Shown here in pieces: positions 1 through 9,555 of a stretch of 64,000 bases of DNA. This DNA comes from Dyella humicola. Its GTDB lineage: Bacteria; Pseudomonadota; Gammaproteobacteria; Xanthomonadales; Rhodanobacteraceae. The notes under the pieces were generated by a model. The model was not told where the DNA came from, ran no database searches, and was given only the letters and a program-made list of their open reading frames with translations. The stretch covers positions 2,232,001 to 2,296,000 of the forward strand of contig NZ_JAPDPC010000001.1 of the NCBI RefSeq assembly GCF_026283945.1. Direction: 5' to 3'. The position numbers were made by a program, and so were the translations under genes. Position 1 is the stretch's first letter. Each line of letters opens with the position of its first letter.

Positions 1-105
1 ACTGACCTTACTGATGCCGGCTACGTACTTGCCGTCCCATTTCACGCGAAATTTGAAGTTCTTGTAAGGATCAAAGCGATAGGAATTGACCTGAAATTGT
101 GCCAT
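1..105 (-). CDS. Phage-type tail tube protein, N-terminal fragment (cut by window edge)
   Basis: The first 35 codons are visible; the rest lies beyond the window start. The product begins MAQFQVNSYRFDPYKNF and continues with KFRVKWDGKYVAGISKV, the N-terminal pattern of T4 gp19/Afp1-like tube proteins, which form the inner tube of contractile tails and injection systems. The ATG at 103-105 is preceded by a GAGG ribosome site. It lies 62 bases downstream of the tail sheath gene on the same strand, the usual sheath-then-tube order, so the two are probably co-transcribed. Whether the locus is an extracellular contractile injection system (eCIS) or a prophage tail cannot be decided from this fragment alone. 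Confidence 0.8.
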   Translation of the reverse strand, partial: MAQFQVNSYRFDPYKNFKFRVKWDGKYVAGISKVS

Positions 106-167
106 TGGTCGGGTCCTCATCTGATGCCGCAGCCGTGACCGCAGGTTGTCGGTTCGTCACGCCCTCG

Positions 168-2546
168 TCAGGCTGTGGGCAGTCCGGCAATTTGCTGGAT
201 GTAAAGCACGACAAATTCTGCAGGCTTCAAGGGTGCAAAGCCTACCCAGATATTCACGATGCCGAGATCCTGGTCGCTCGGCGGTGTCGTCTCGGCGTCA
301 CACTTGACGAAGTAGGCATCCTGCGGGGTGGTGCCAAAGAAAGCGCCCTGACGGAACAGTCCATTCATGAATGTCCCTACGTTCAGGCGTATGGACGCCC
401 ACAATTTGTCGTCATTTGGCTCAAATACGACCCACTTAAGGCCCCGGTAAAGACTCTCTTCGATGTAGAGGGCGAAACGGCGGACTGGCACGTATTTGTA
501 CTCGCTTGCGAACATGTCGGCGCCGTCGTTAGTGCGTGCACCCCAGCTCAACACGCCCTCTGGCATGGCGCGAATCCCGTTGATGGCCAGCGGATTGAGT
601 TGTCCACTATCGCCATCGGTGAGATTAAGATCGACACCTGTAACACCCCGGAAGTCCGCCTCGGTACCGGCCGGCGCCTTCCATACGCCCCGATTGGCGT
701 CGGTGCGGGCATAAATGCCGGCAACGGCACCCGCCGCACCTACGGTGACGTTGAGCCCACCCTCGTTGATGGTGAGGTGCGGAAAGTAGACCGCGCTGTA
801 GTCCTTGACCAGGCCGATACGGAACATCCCGACATTGCTTGTCGCGGCTTGCGGCGATGTCCATGCGCTCGGCGGATCCATGAGTAAGAAGGCGCGCCGC
901 TGCTGACAGAAGACGCTGGCGTTGGCGTAGAGCGCTTCCACCGCAGTCCCACCCGTAGGCGGTAGAATCATCAGGTTGAACAGATCGACAGCATGGTCGA
1001 TGACGCCATAGGCTGTGTCGTAGTCGGTTGCGGCGGGTGGATTGCCGTCGACGCCGGCGACACCGGCGTTCTGAAAAGTTCCGCCGCCGGAGAGGCCAAG
1101 TCTGTAGTAGCGGACATTTGTGATCGCCGTTGGAGTCTTGGTGACATCTGTGGCCCCTGTGGCAAAGGGCGGGATGGCATTGTCGTCGCCGGCCGTAGGC
1201 AGAAATGCAATGCGCATGCCCCACACCTGCGCAGTCCAACGGAAGGTTGATGGATTGGCTGCCTGATAGGCGTTAACAGCATCCGCCCAGCGCGCCAGTT
1301 TGGTGGTAAGGAGGGAGCCCTGCCAATTGTTGTTCGCCGCCGGCGAGTCAGCGAGGGCCAATGGCACAGCCTGCGACACAAGATTTCCCGAACCATCGAA
1401 CGCGTCCAACGTGACAGAATTGACCGCCGTGGCGCCGGTCTGCGGCAGGTTGAGAAACGCACTAGCGCTTCCTAACGTCGCCTGGTCATAGGCTTTGTAA
1501 ACGACGCCCGTTGGCGCGGGGCGCCGCGCGGAGTACGCCGAAATCTCCACGCCTCCGTTGCTCGCGCCAAGACCCAGCGCCGCAGCCGCATCGTTGACTG
1601 ATGCCGACTGAATCAGTACGTCGCCTGTCTTGGTGCTTTCGATGAAAAGCACTTCCGAGGCCGACGGCGTGGCGTCCGGCCCCGGCTGGAGCACGTTTGG
1701 CTGAACCGTTGGACCACCCAAGGCATTGTTGATGAGAGTCACAATTGCCGCATTGAACTGACTGCGCAGTGCGCCGACGGCTGTTCCGGGAAATTGCGCA
1801 GTGCTGCTGAAGTCGCCAAAGGTGACGAGTGCAGGAGGGCTGCCGTCGACGCAGATCTGGATCGAATTCCCCACCTTCAGGGCTGCGGCAATCTTCGTTC
1901 GGTAATCGATCGCATTTGCTGCAGCAGGATCGTACTCGATCGGTGCTGTCGAAAGTGAGGAACCGTTGACCAGCGCCGCCACTTTCGGATCGGTCGCGTT
2001 CACCAGTACTGATTTCTGCGTCAGAACTGTGGGGGCGTATGACGACGAATTCGGGTCCATCGAGAGGTTGTTCCAGACCTCGCGGTTGGTCTGGACAGGT
2101 TGACCGCGGCTGTCGAGCGTACTCTGGAACAAGGTGAGGTTGAACGTGCTCTCAGGCGTCGGCGTGTTGTAGTCGACGGCTGCGCGAATCGTGTCACCGA
2201 GCGTGCCTGCACTAAGCGCGGTCAGTATCAGGGCCGGCTTGCCCGCTTCGTTTAGCAGAGTGACCGATGAGGCTGCCGCCCCGCTGGAGATGCGAGTGAC
2301 GTAGCAGACGGTGCCGCCATTGAGGAAAAAGAGCCGGACGTAACGGGACATGTCACCGACGCCGGCATCGTCGCCGAAGGTTCGGATGAAATCGGTCAGG
2401 CTCTGAATGCGAGTCGGCGTCGATAGTGGTCCCGATTTGGTGCGACCAACGAAGCAGGCGATCGAGGTGCTGACGCCGACGATTGTTCTGACACCGCTGG
2501 GAACTTCTTGAACGTAGACCCCTGGATACGCAACTTGAACGGCCAT
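168..2546 (-). CDS. Contractile tail sheath protein
   Basis: 792 residues. The N-terminus (YPGVYVQEVPSGVRTIVGVS, then TDFIRTFGD around residues 50-57) and the C-terminal region (RRFALYIEESLYRGLKWVVF, later NDDKLWASIR and FMNGLFRQGAFFG) are the two conserved blocks of phage tail sheath/Afp2-4-like proteins. The ~350 residues between them form a long variable insertion, so it is about twice the length of simple Afp sheath subunits. Sheath subunits surround the inner tube and contract to drive it through a target membrane. A GGAGG-type ribosome site precedes the ATG. The tube gene follows directly, and a SARP/BTAD regulator lies 477 bases upstream on the same strand. The remaining particle genes must lie outside the window. 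Confidence 0.92.
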   Translation of the reverse strand: MAVQVAYPGVYVQEVPSGVRTIVGVSTSIACFVGRTKSGPLSTPTRIQSLTDFIRTFGDDAGVGDMSRYVRLFFLNGGTVCYVTRISSGAAASSVTLLNEAGKPALILTALSAGTLGDTIRAAVDYNTPTPESTFNLTLFQSTLDSRGQPVQTNREVWNNLSMDPNSSSYAPTVLTQKSVLVNATDPKVAALVNGSSLSTAPIEYDPAAANAIDYRTKIAAALKVGNSIQICVDGSPPALVTFGDFSSTAQFPGTAVGALRSQFNAAIVTLINNALGGPTVQPNVLQPGPDATPSASEVLFIESTKTGDVLIQSASVNDAAAALGLGASNGGVEISAYSARRPAPTGVVYKAYDQATLGSASAFLNLPQTGATAVNSVTLDAFDGSGNLVSQAVPLALADSPAANNNWQGSLLTTKLARWADAVNAYQAANPSTFRWTAQVWGMRIAFLPTAGDDNAIPPFATGATDVTKTPTAITNVRYYRLGLSGGGTFQNAGVAGVDGNPPAATDYDTAYGVIDHAVDLFNLMILPPTGGTAVEALYANASVFCQQRRAFLLMDPPSAWTSPQAATSNVGMFRIGLVKDYSAVYFPHLTINEGGLNVTVGAAGAVAGIYARTDANRGVWKAPAGTEADFRGVTGVDLNLTDGDSGQLNPLAINGIRAMPEGVLSWGARTNDGADMFASEYKYVPVRRFALYIEESLYRGLKWVVFEPNDDKLWASIRLNVGTFMNGLFRQGAFFGTTPQDAYFVKCDAETTPPSDQDLGIVNIWVGFAPLKPAEFVVLYIQQIAGLPTA

Positions 2547-3023
2547 GAGGCCTCCCTAGTTCGCTGAACCAGAATCGGATGTTCTCTGTTGGATCAATCA
2601 GGCTGCAGCCCCCCTTTGACCCTGCGCCACCGGAAAGAGCTTTTCCCCATACGAATCGCTACGTTGCTTTACCTGCCGTCAAATCTTCACCAACCGCCTG
2701 GACGGCCGTGGCGCGCCCACCCGGCTGCGCTCGGCCTCAAAGGCTTCATTAGCTCAAGTTAATCCGATGGCAAGGCGCCTTGCGCGTGGTCTTGGCACAA
2801 CTTCCAACGGTGCAGCGCGGCTAGTTGAGCAGATGAGCCGTCCATTTCGGTGCGCCCGCGCGCTACACTTCCGCTCGCCAGCACTGCGCCTCCCGTCGCC
2901 TGTGCGTAACGGCCTCGTCATGCGAGCGTCCTCGAATCGTCCATCGAACGTCCGCAGTCAACTATCAGGCGCCATCTGTGCCAGCCTTGCGCAAGGCGCG
3001 GACAATGGTTGCGCTCGACTGGC
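2547..3023. other. Gene-free stretch between regulator and tail sheath gene
   Basis: About 480 bases. It must hold the promoter of the sheath-tube operon on the minus strand, but I cannot point to a convincing -35/-10 pair. Overlapping open frames here have no recognisable protein character. Confidence 0.4.
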
Positions 3024-3713
3024 TCAGGGCGTGGTACCCGTGGGCAGCCCAATGGCTGAGAAGCGGAGGGACAAGGCGGGATCGGGCAGGACGCCCAGTT
3101 CGCTGTGCAGCCGTTGTGCAAGTAAGCGGAAGCACTGTACGGCCTCATAGCGATTCCGCTGCGCAAGATGCGCTTCGATGAGCGCTTCGGCGGCCGACTC
3201 CCTCAGCGGTTCCGCCGCGACGGCGGCAGAGCCTGCCTGGGTCGCAAGGCCGTGCTGACCCAGTGCTGTCATGTTTCGGCACGCGGCTTCCAGTGCTTGC
3301 AGGCGAAGCTGGTGAAATCCCTCGCCAGCCTGAAGCGCCCACTCTTCGTACCAGCCCGGAAGCACATCGTTCGACAGCAGGCTAATTTCATCATAGGTCA
3401 AGGCTTGACCTTGAAGCGCTTTGGCAGCGACATGGTACGCATGGGAGTAATCGGTCTCTGCGTCCAACTGCAACTGGTCACCGATTGCCAGCACCCAGCC
3501 ACGCGGCAACTGCCAAAGCGTGCGCCGCAAATTGGCCCGCCCTGAGTCGTCGGGAAGATCAGGCCAGAGCGCCGCCGAAGCGCGACCACGCGCGACAGGA
3601 CAGCCGTGGACAGCAAGATAGGCAAGCATGCGGCTCCCGGCTAGCGACAAGCGAGCCACAGGGTGAATGCCCAGGCGGCCAATCACAGCCACCATGCGCT
3701 TCGCATCGCTCAT
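3024..3713 (-). CDS. SARP-like transcriptional activator with BTAD domain
   Basis: 229 residues. Residues ~8-85 look like the winged-helix DNA-binding domain of SARP regulators (LAYLAVHGCPVARGRASAAL, then LWPDLPDDSGRANLRRTLWQ). Residues ~90-220 form a helical BTAD/TPR-like domain (AYHVAAKALQGQAL, then DVLPGWYEEW, and the typical end RYEAVQCFRLLAQRLHSELG). Such regulators activate neighbouring operons. It reads in the same direction as the tail sheath gene 477 bases downstream, so I infer that it controls the contractile tail locus. No ATPase or TPR extension is present, so it is a minimal SARP. A decayed second SARP-like gene lies at 9240-9555. Confidence 0.8.
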   Translation of the reverse strand: MSDAKRMVAVIGRLGIHPVARLSLAGSRMLAYLAVHGCPVARGRASAALWPDLPDDSGRANLRRTLWQLPRGWVLAIGDQLQLDAETDYSHAYHVAAKALQGQALTYDEISLLSNDVLPGWYEEWALQAGEGFHQLRLQALEAACRNMTALGQHGLATQAGSAAVAAEPLRESAAEALIEAHLAQRNRYEAVQCFRLLAQRLHSELGVLPDPALSLRFSAIGLPTGTTP

Positions 3714-4612
3714 AGCTCGAATCCTTCGGCCATGGGAAGACAGCTATCGGCCGTTTCCGCAGGCTTCTCGACGATCGCTGTCGGAGTCAGTGACTTGTGA
3801 ACATAAAGAGGGCATGCCGATTGCCCATGCGATGGTGAGCATCCGACTCACTTCCCCGCGAACAAATTAACCGGCCCTTCGTATGACCACATCATCCAGA
3901 TGGCCTGAATTTTCCTTTCGGGAGAATCGCTCGACAAGCGTAGAGTCACGTATCCAGGGGGCCGTAAAATTACCTATTGTTCGCTTCAATAGTCATGTCC
4001 GCTTTCGACCAGGACACCAACCGATCAGCGCGACACCCCCGACTCTGCGCGGAAATATGCTCGCGCTGGCCAAGATGTATTGGGTATATCCCTCGACTTT
4101 CGCCTTGGTGCGGCCACGTCGCGGCGCAAGATGCCGGGAACGGTTAGGGCATGGCATCGAAGTGTGTCAGAGACCAGTATTGACTGAATGGCCCACTTTG
4201 GCGGGGCTTCGGCCGATCTTGCTGCGCCCTTCAACACAATCCCGTCCACCCAGGCCCGGCTACGCCCGTCCCACCTTGGGCCCTCTAGTCTTGGATAGAG
4301 CCAATGACGCCACTGGATAGCCCCGAGGAGACGCACTCATACCGAGGCGTCGTTTCCACCTTAGGTGGGATGGATAGTTGGTCAAACTTGGAGTTACACC
4401 TTGAAGGGATATCGCTCTACGACTTCCAAGAGCAAAGTGGTGGTCCTTTCGAACTGCTGCAAAATTTGCCCGCGCGATAGCGGTCAAGCCGGCGCAGGGC
4501 GGCGAACACCATCATGCGAAAAGGAGCCATGTGTCATAAAGCCGGGCTAACCCTTTGATCAGGGCCCCGCTTCCAACAGAGTCAAGCCGGGCGTGGGGCA
4601 TCAAGTCATATT
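3714..4612. other. Gene-free stretch
   Basis: About 900 bases between the SARP gene and the XRE-type regulator. Open frames in all directions are short and overlap one another without a ribosome site or recognisable motif. I see no RNA gene or mobile element. Confidence 0.4.
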
Positions 4613-4683
4613 TACTAAATATCTTGACGGCGATGCTCATCTTGGTGACGATATGTGTACTTCATCTTTCATGAAATTTAGTA
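4613..4683. promoter_or_regulatory. Spaced AT-rich inverted repeat around the XRE gene start
   Basis: TACTAAAT at 4613-4620 and its exact complement ATTTAGTA at 4676-4683 are 63 bases apart centre to centre, close to six helical turns. Both are AT-rich patches in GC-rich surroundings, and the second overlaps the proposed start codon of the XRE-type gene. This looks like a pair of half-sites for autoregulation, which is inference. Confidence 0.35.
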
Positions 4684-5696
4684 CACCACGCCCTGGAGCC
4701 CCCGCCGTGAGCAGCAATGCCCTGGTCCAGCTAGCCCTAACCGCCACTGGCTACAGCCAGAAGGAGCTCAGCCTAAAGCTCGGCGTGTCCCCGACCCAGG
4801 TAAGCAAGTGGAAGAAGGGGGACTACATCTCCTTCGAGATGGAGGGGCGACTCCGTGAGTTGGCCCAGATCGGCGACCTAGATCCCGACGTCGTGGTGTC
4901 CGCCGGTTCCCTCGAAGCAGCAAAGAAGTGGCAGCGACTGATCGCATTCCTAGCCAACTTTGCGCTCGAAGGCGCCGAAACGGGCTACACCACCGTTCCG
5001 CTGCAAGACGAACTTGATCTGTTGATCGGGGCGACGGTCAGCATTTTGAAGGAGATCGGCGCCCCGATCCCACCCGCCTATCCTCGCGACATCGATCTGA
5101 ATTTCGACGACGCCTGGGAAGACGAAGCCACTGATTGCGCACTTCTAGATGCCATTGAAGCCAATCCTTATTCGCGCACGATTCTGGCGATTTTTAGGGC
5201 GCTCAATGACGTCTACGGCTTCTACGCGGCGTACCTGTGCGAGCTCTTCGATCGCGAGGAGCTGGGCCTCATGGAAACTCCCGCCGAGAACATCGAGCCC
5301 GGCCTGATCGAGTTGGCGGCGACCAAGGTGGACGTGGACAAGGACTTCGCGCCTCATTTCGGCAGGTTTCGCGCCAAGATTCGCGCCGATTACGAGAAGT
5401 GGATCTGCCTGGTCAAAGACAAGGCGTTTCAGGCGGGCGTCCCCCTGAGGGCCGAGTTATTGAATCTGGTGTACGACTCCAGCGATGCGTTGAGCCATAA
5501 GGCGGAAGCGGAGAGCCTGGGCTTCAACGCGGGGCGCATTCATCCCGACATCTATATGAACGAGCTGCTGGTCGGCATGCGTGTGATCCACCAGGTGCTG
5601 CCGGCCATCCTCAAGAAGCTGGGTATTGATGAGGAATTCAAACTGGACCCATCCGAGCTGAGTCTCGGAGATTTCCCACGGCCCGAGGATGACTAG
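4671..5696 (+). CDS. XRE-family helix-turn-helix protein with large C-terminal domain
   Basis: 341 residues from the ATG at 4671; the frame stays open further upstream and no start has a strong ribosome site, so the start is uncertain. Residues ~27-55 (GYSQKELSLKLGVSPTQVSK, then WKKGDYIS) are a clear Cro/CI-type helix-turn-helix. The remaining ~280 residues are acidic and mostly helical, with no family I recognise (for example ALNDVYGFYAAYLCELFDRE). This is long for a simple repressor, so the C-terminal part may be a sensor or effector domain. The gene is isolated. A spaced inverted repeat overlapping the start suggests autoregulation. Confidence 0.7.
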   Translation: MKFSTPRPGAPAVSSNALVQLALTATGYSQKELSLKLGVSPTQVSKWKKGDYISFEMEGRLRELAQIGDLDPDVVVSAGSLEAAKKWQRLIAFLANFALEGAETGYTTVPLQDELDLLIGATVSILKEIGAPIPPAYPRDIDLNFDDAWEDEATDCALLDAIEANPYSRTILAIFRALNDVYGFYAAYLCELFDREELGLMETPAENIEPGLIELAATKVDVDKDFAPHFGRFRAKIRADYEKWICLVKDKAFQAGVPLRAELLNLVYDSSDALSHKAEAESLGFNAGRIHPDIYMNELLVGMRVIHQVLPAILKKLGIDEEFKLDPSELSLGDFPRPEDD

Positions 5697-6433
5697 AGGT
5701 GCCACCCGATGCCGCGGAACCTACAGGCGGCTGGAAAAGGCAAATCTGCGGCCCAAGTTTCTTGGCTCAAGCAGCGCACCGGCCCATCTTTTTCGGCAGT
5801 CGAACGAAACAGCACAAGTTTTTTAGGCAGAGATGGCTCAAGTTGTCGGTCGATGCGGCTCAAGTTTCAAGGCTGCGAGCACACATGGCGAACCAGCCTA
5901 GTCAAGGCCACAGGCAGCCGGAACCACCTTCGACGGGACGCCTTTGATTTCGCATTCTTGGTAGTTACGGATTCCGTTGCGTAGGCTAAAGTCCTGGCAC
6001 CCAGACTTATTTGCTGGAAATGCTGACCATGGCCGTTGCGAGACTCGGAAGGGTAAAGCGTTGCGTGCCAGTCGCGGGGCGTTGCAACGCCTTAGCAGGC
6101 TGTTGCGCGAGATCCAGCAGTCGGGTGTTGCACCTGGCAGGGCGGCTTGTAACGTCCCGGCAGCTCTCGATACTGAGAGATTGCAGTGCCGGCTTGCTTG
6201 GAAGCCAAGCTCGCTTCAGTTGATTAGGTCAAGTTATCGAGGGTAGGGAAGGGCGACTGCTTTCGCTCACAAGGGGTCTGTCACTCGTGCTGCAAACAGT
6301 GAATCCGAAGCGCAAAGCCGCATGAGCCTGCGCGATACGACACCTGATTTGGACTTGCCATAGTCCATACGACGTGTAGTTGATGCCTGTTTCTCTCAGT
6401 ACGGTCTGCGAGCCAAGCACTGAGGGAGGGGCT
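5697..6433. other. Gene-poor stretch with one copy of the 30-bp dispersed repeat
   Basis: About 740 bases. A 91-codon frame at 5709-5984 begins 12 bases after the XRE gene with an AGAGGTG-like ribosome site, but its product has no family resemblance. The motif GGCTCAAG recurs three times between 5762 and 5874. I treat the frame as doubtful. Confidence 0.3.
6217..6246 (+). repeat. Dispersed 30-bp repeat, copy A
   Basis: One of eight related 30-base elements. The shared parts are GATTAG, then five variable bases, then GTTATCG and usually GGGTAG. This copy is ATTAGGTCAAGTTATCGAGG plus flanks. Read in one frame it ends Tyr-Arg-Gly-stop, as do copies C, D and E. Confidence 0.65.
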
Positions 6434-7201
6434 ATGCGCCGCGCATATGCAGCTTCATTAACGGTATTTCCTGCGATATTGCTTACGGCATGTTGCAACC
6501 AACCAGTAAAGCGAACCCCGCCAACAGTTCCTTTGTCCGAGGTTCTCAGCCTGGCACGGGCTGAATTTCTCGCTATACCGACTTACAGTTTTGTCGCGGC
6601 CCCAGGTAGTTCGTCGCAAGATTGTCAAGTCATACTGAGAACTCAGCCGGCAACGCTGACGGTCACGCTAAAGACCACCGGCACTAAAGATGTAAAAGCC
6701 GTAGTTGGGGTTGTGGTCGGCGGGCTAGTGAACCTCTCTGACACGTACGATTACAGTCGCGGCGATACTGGTCAAATAAGCGTTAACTGGCAAGCAGACC
6801 AAGTCAAAGCGGCAGCCCCGTTGTCGGGCAGTTGGTCTGGCGGACATGGTGGAAATGGCAAGTGGAAGGTGGATCAAGAATCCAGTCCACCAACTCATGC
6901 AGCCACAACACTTCCTGAGGACACGACCGATACCAATTTGAATGCGGTTGTAATTCACGCGCTGCGTTCGATGATCATCGCTCAGCACGCAGATCGATGC
7001 GTGTATCCGACGAGCATCGAAATCCATCGCGGTTTCGAAGTTGTGGTATCCGACGAGGCGGATATCGGGTCAAAGACCATAATCTGGAACGCCGGCGTGT
7101 CCCTGACAGGCAAGGATGACGTCGTGCAGGACTTCGACTTAAAAATTCCGTTTTCGCCAGATTCGCAGACGCTTCAGCAGCAACAACCACCAGGCAAATA
7201 A
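6434..7201 (+). CDS. Putative lipoprotein of unknown function
   Basis: 255 residues. The ATG at 6434 has a strong GAGGGAGGG ribosome site. The N-terminus is a lipoprotein signal: basic MRR, a hydrophobic run and the lipobox LTAC with Cys20. The mature part is rich in Thr/Ser/Val, with no domain I recognise. A Gly-Gly-rich stretch (SWSGGHGGNGKW) sits near the middle and the C-terminus is Gln/Pro-rich. It is probably anchored in an outer or inner membrane leaflet. Base composition looks less GC-rich than the neighbours. The gene lies between direct copies A and B of the dispersed repeat, which may mark acquisition as a unit. Confidence 0.75.
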   Translation: MRRAYAASLTVFPAILLTACCNQPVKRTPPTVPLSEVLSLARAEFLAIPTYSFVAAPGSSSQDCQVILRTQPATLTVTLKTTGTKDVKAVVGVVVGGLVNLSDTYDYSRGDTGQISVNWQADQVKAAAPLSGSWSGGHGGNGKWKVDQESSPPTHAATTLPEDTTDTNLNAVVIHALRSMIIAQHADRCVYPTSIEIHRGFEVVVSDEADIGSKTIIWNAGVSLTGKDDVVQDFDLKIPFSPDSQTLQQQQPPGK

Positions 7202-7686
7202 AGGTTGTCGATCCTGGCGCGTGGCTGTGCGCTCATGCCATGGGCCGGCGAGTCCAGGCACACTTTGTAAGCAATACCAAACATTGACGTGTTAAGTATT
7301 TTCTATGGTCAATGCTCCGCATGACATAGTGCTTGTCGGTGGCGCGAAGTCCCGGCTTTGGAACGAACACTTGCAACTTGAGAGCCCGATGCCCGCTGCA
7401 AGCCTGCCTCCCGCCAGGGCGATTAGCCCGTGTTATCGGAGGTAGAGAACTGGGGCGAGGACCTGGTGTTCATCACTTGGCCTGTGGAGAAGAATGATCA
7501 GGTCGTCGACGTTGAACCTGTCACTGCGCGCGATCGTTATCCAGGTCTGTTACTTCAACTTCAGGGGGACGACGAGAAACCGTCTTTCGGACGGCCGTCG
7601 ACCTGCCGGCATAGATAGTCGGCTTCAAAGTCGGCGGATATCCTGAAGGCGATCATGGCGAGCACGCCTAGGCGCCTTCGCCGGAA
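7202..7686. other. Gene-free stretch with repeat copy B
   Basis: About 480 bases. The only structured feature is the dispersed repeat at 7416-7445. A short frame starting inside the repeat (7430-7618) has no recognisable product. Confidence 0.4.
7416..7445 (+). repeat. Dispersed 30-bp repeat, copy B
   Basis: GCGATTAGCCCGTGTTATCG followed by GAGGTAG; nearly identical to copy E at 61066. GGGC-gatta-GCCC and CCCG-tgttat-CGG can each form a small hairpin. Confidence 0.7.
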
Positions 7687-9084
7687 TCACAGTGTTGACC
7701 GGTGATGGCGATGATCCATGCCGCTTCGCGTTTCGATTTCAGGCGCGGCAATCGATTGCCCTCGCCGCCGGTTACCCCGCCAGACCCGCCTGGCGATGGC
7801 AGGGCTGAGCAGCGAGGTCGGCGGCATCATCAGGTTGACGACCTTCAGAAACGCGATCGCCAGCGTGCTGTCCTTGGTCGCGGCAAGATGAAGCTTGCCG
7901 ATATACCAGTTGATGAAGCGCAGCATCGGCGGGCGGGCGCCTTCGACTTGCCGATTGCGGAGGTCGCTGCCTACCGCTATGTCCCATGGAATGTCCACGA
8001 TCGTCGCGGCCGCCTTGAAGAATCGGCGCGCAAGATCAGTGGAGCCCGCGCGAAGGCACTCTTGCAGGACCTGCGCCTCTAACGCCGCGACCGTCATGCC
8101 CTGGCCGTAGATAGGGTTGAAGCTGCAGAAGGCATCACCAAAGACCAGGTAGCTTTCGGGGAAGCGCGCGAGCTTCTCGTAACGCTGTCGCTGGCTGGCG
8201 ACGTAGCCGTAGCGAGTGAATTCAGTTAAAGGCTCCGCGCGCGCGACAACATCGTGAATCTCGGTGGTTGGCAGCGTTGCCAGAAATGCGAGAAAGCCTT
8301 GCTCATCGTCGGGCGCGTCATCGCCAAGAAAACCGCCGGCACTCACGATCCAACTATCGCCCTCCTGCGCAAGCATGGCGCCGTTCCGCCAGTTTGGCTC
8401 GCTACCGGCGACGACGACGCCGAGCTTGCCGCCAAGATCCGTTGGCCGACGCCGGTAGGTACGCGTCCTGTAGGAGATGCCGATATGGACCTTATCTTCG
8501 ACTGGCGCCTGGTAGCCGAGCTTTTCAAGCCACTTCGCGCTGGACGAGCCGCGACCAGTCGCATCGACGACAAGGTCCGCGTTGATCGTCTCTTCCTGCT
8601 TGCCCTCGACACATGCGCGCACGCCGGTCACGTCCTGGCTATCGGGGGTGGCGGCAAGACCCCGCACAGCGCAATGTTCCATGGCGCGAACGTTCGGCAA
8701 CCGCAGAAGCCGTCGGCGCAGGTGGCCTTCGAGCACGGGACGACTCGCAAGCAGTCCGATCAGGTCGCTCTTGCCATTGGCAAGCCTGACGTTGCATCCC
8801 ATCCAGATCACGTCGTTGACGACATCACCGGTCAACCCACCGCTTTGCGTGACGACCTCGGTGTTATATCCAGGAAAGAACTCTTCGAGTAGCGTGCTTC
8901 CGCGCGCAAGCAAGCCGTGGATATGGCGACCCTGTGGGACGCCCTTGCGCGGCGTGTCTGCTGCAGGGAAGGCATCGCGTTCGAGCACGGTGACCGTGGT
9001 ATAAAAATCCGATAGTGCGCGGGCGGCCAGGAGCCCACCGATGCTGGCACCGATCACGATCGCATGCTCGCCCAGATTCTTCAT
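7687..9084 (-). CDS. FAD-dependent monooxygenase / oxidoreductase
   Basis: 465 residues from the ATG at 9082-9084, chosen because GGGAGG sits six bases upstream; an in-frame ATG six bases earlier abuts that site, and the frame is open further upstream. Residues ~7-30 carry the FAD-binding Rossmann motif (VIGASIGGLLAARAL followed by VTVLERD). The second FAD motif is near residue 325 (VFGDAFCSFNPIYGQGMT), typical of group A flavin monooxygenases and halogenase-like enzymes that hydroxylate small aromatic or polyketide substrates. The substrate cannot be read from sequence. It is expected to be a soluble cytoplasmic enzyme using NAD(P)H and O2. It stands alone, facing a decayed SARP gene. Confidence 0.8.
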   Translation of the reverse strand: MKNLGEHAIVIGASIGGLLAARALSDFYTTVTVLERDAFPAADTPRKGVPQGRHIHGLLARGSTLLEEFFPGYNTEVVTQSGGLTGDVVNDVIWMGCNVRLANGKSDLIGLLASRPVLEGHLRRRLLRLPNVRAMEHCAVRGLAATPDSQDVTGVRACVEGKQEETINADLVVDATGRGSSSAKWLEKLGYQAPVEDKVHIGISYRTRTYRRRPTDLGGKLGVVVAGSEPNWRNGAMLAQEGDSWIVSAGGFLGDDAPDDEQGFLAFLATLPTTEIHDVVARAEPLTEFTRYGYVASQRQRYEKLARFPESYLVFGDAFCSFNPIYGQGMTVAALEAQVLQECLRAGSTDLARRFFKAAATIVDIPWDIAVGSDLRNRQVEGARPPMLRFINWYIGKLHLAATKDSTLAIAFLKVVNLMMPPTSLLSPAIARRVWRGNRRRGQSIAAPEIETRSGMDHRHHRSTL

Positions 9085-9239
9085 GGCCATCCTCCCGCTC
9101 AAGCGGTCGCGCTGAGTGCAGTAAGCGTCGCCCACACGGAATAATAAGACTGCCTCGTCCCCTGGGCGTCCCCTGGACGCCATCATTGAGGGCCCCTCGC
9201 TATGGCTCTGTTCAGCGTGCGGACGCTTAGATTTCCAGA

Positions 9240-9555
9240 GATCCGTCGGGACGATCGGCAGTGCCCGCTGGCCTTGCGCGAAGGCCTCACTGCCGGTTTA
9301 CCTGGCCGAAGCGAAGGGCGCAGTCGGGCGTGACGCCCTGGCCACGATGTTGTGGCTGGAAGGCCGCGAAGAGGTTGTACGGGCGCGATTGCGTCGCCCG
9401 CTGCGTCGCCTCCAGCTCACGCTCGGCGACGAGGTTTTCACGATCGACCGGCCGACCTGCAGGAGGATACTCAGCTGTTCGAGCAAGCTTGCGACCACGG
9501 CGAGTTCGAGCGGGCGAGCCGTCGTTATTTCGGTGACCTTCTCGAGGGTGATTAG
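9240..9555 (+). pseudogene. Decayed SARP/BTAD-type regulator fragment
   Basis: Reading 9281-9450 in one frame gives YLAEAKGAVGRDALATMLW, then REEVVRARLRRPLRRLQLTL and GDEVFTIDRPT, the DNA-binding domain pattern of SARP/BTAD activators. After a frame change near 9455 the second frame continues DLQEDTQLFEQACDHGEFER and YFGDLLEGD, the start of the BTAD domain. A start codon, the extreme N-terminus and the C-terminal half are missing. The fragment stops exactly where repeat copy C begins. It is a different sequence from the intact SARP at 3024-3713, so it is not a recent copy. Confidence 0.7.

Noticed and set aside
5709-5984. 91-codon frame just after the XRE-type gene
   Set aside because: A possible ribosome site exists, but the product has a scrambled composition and no similarity.
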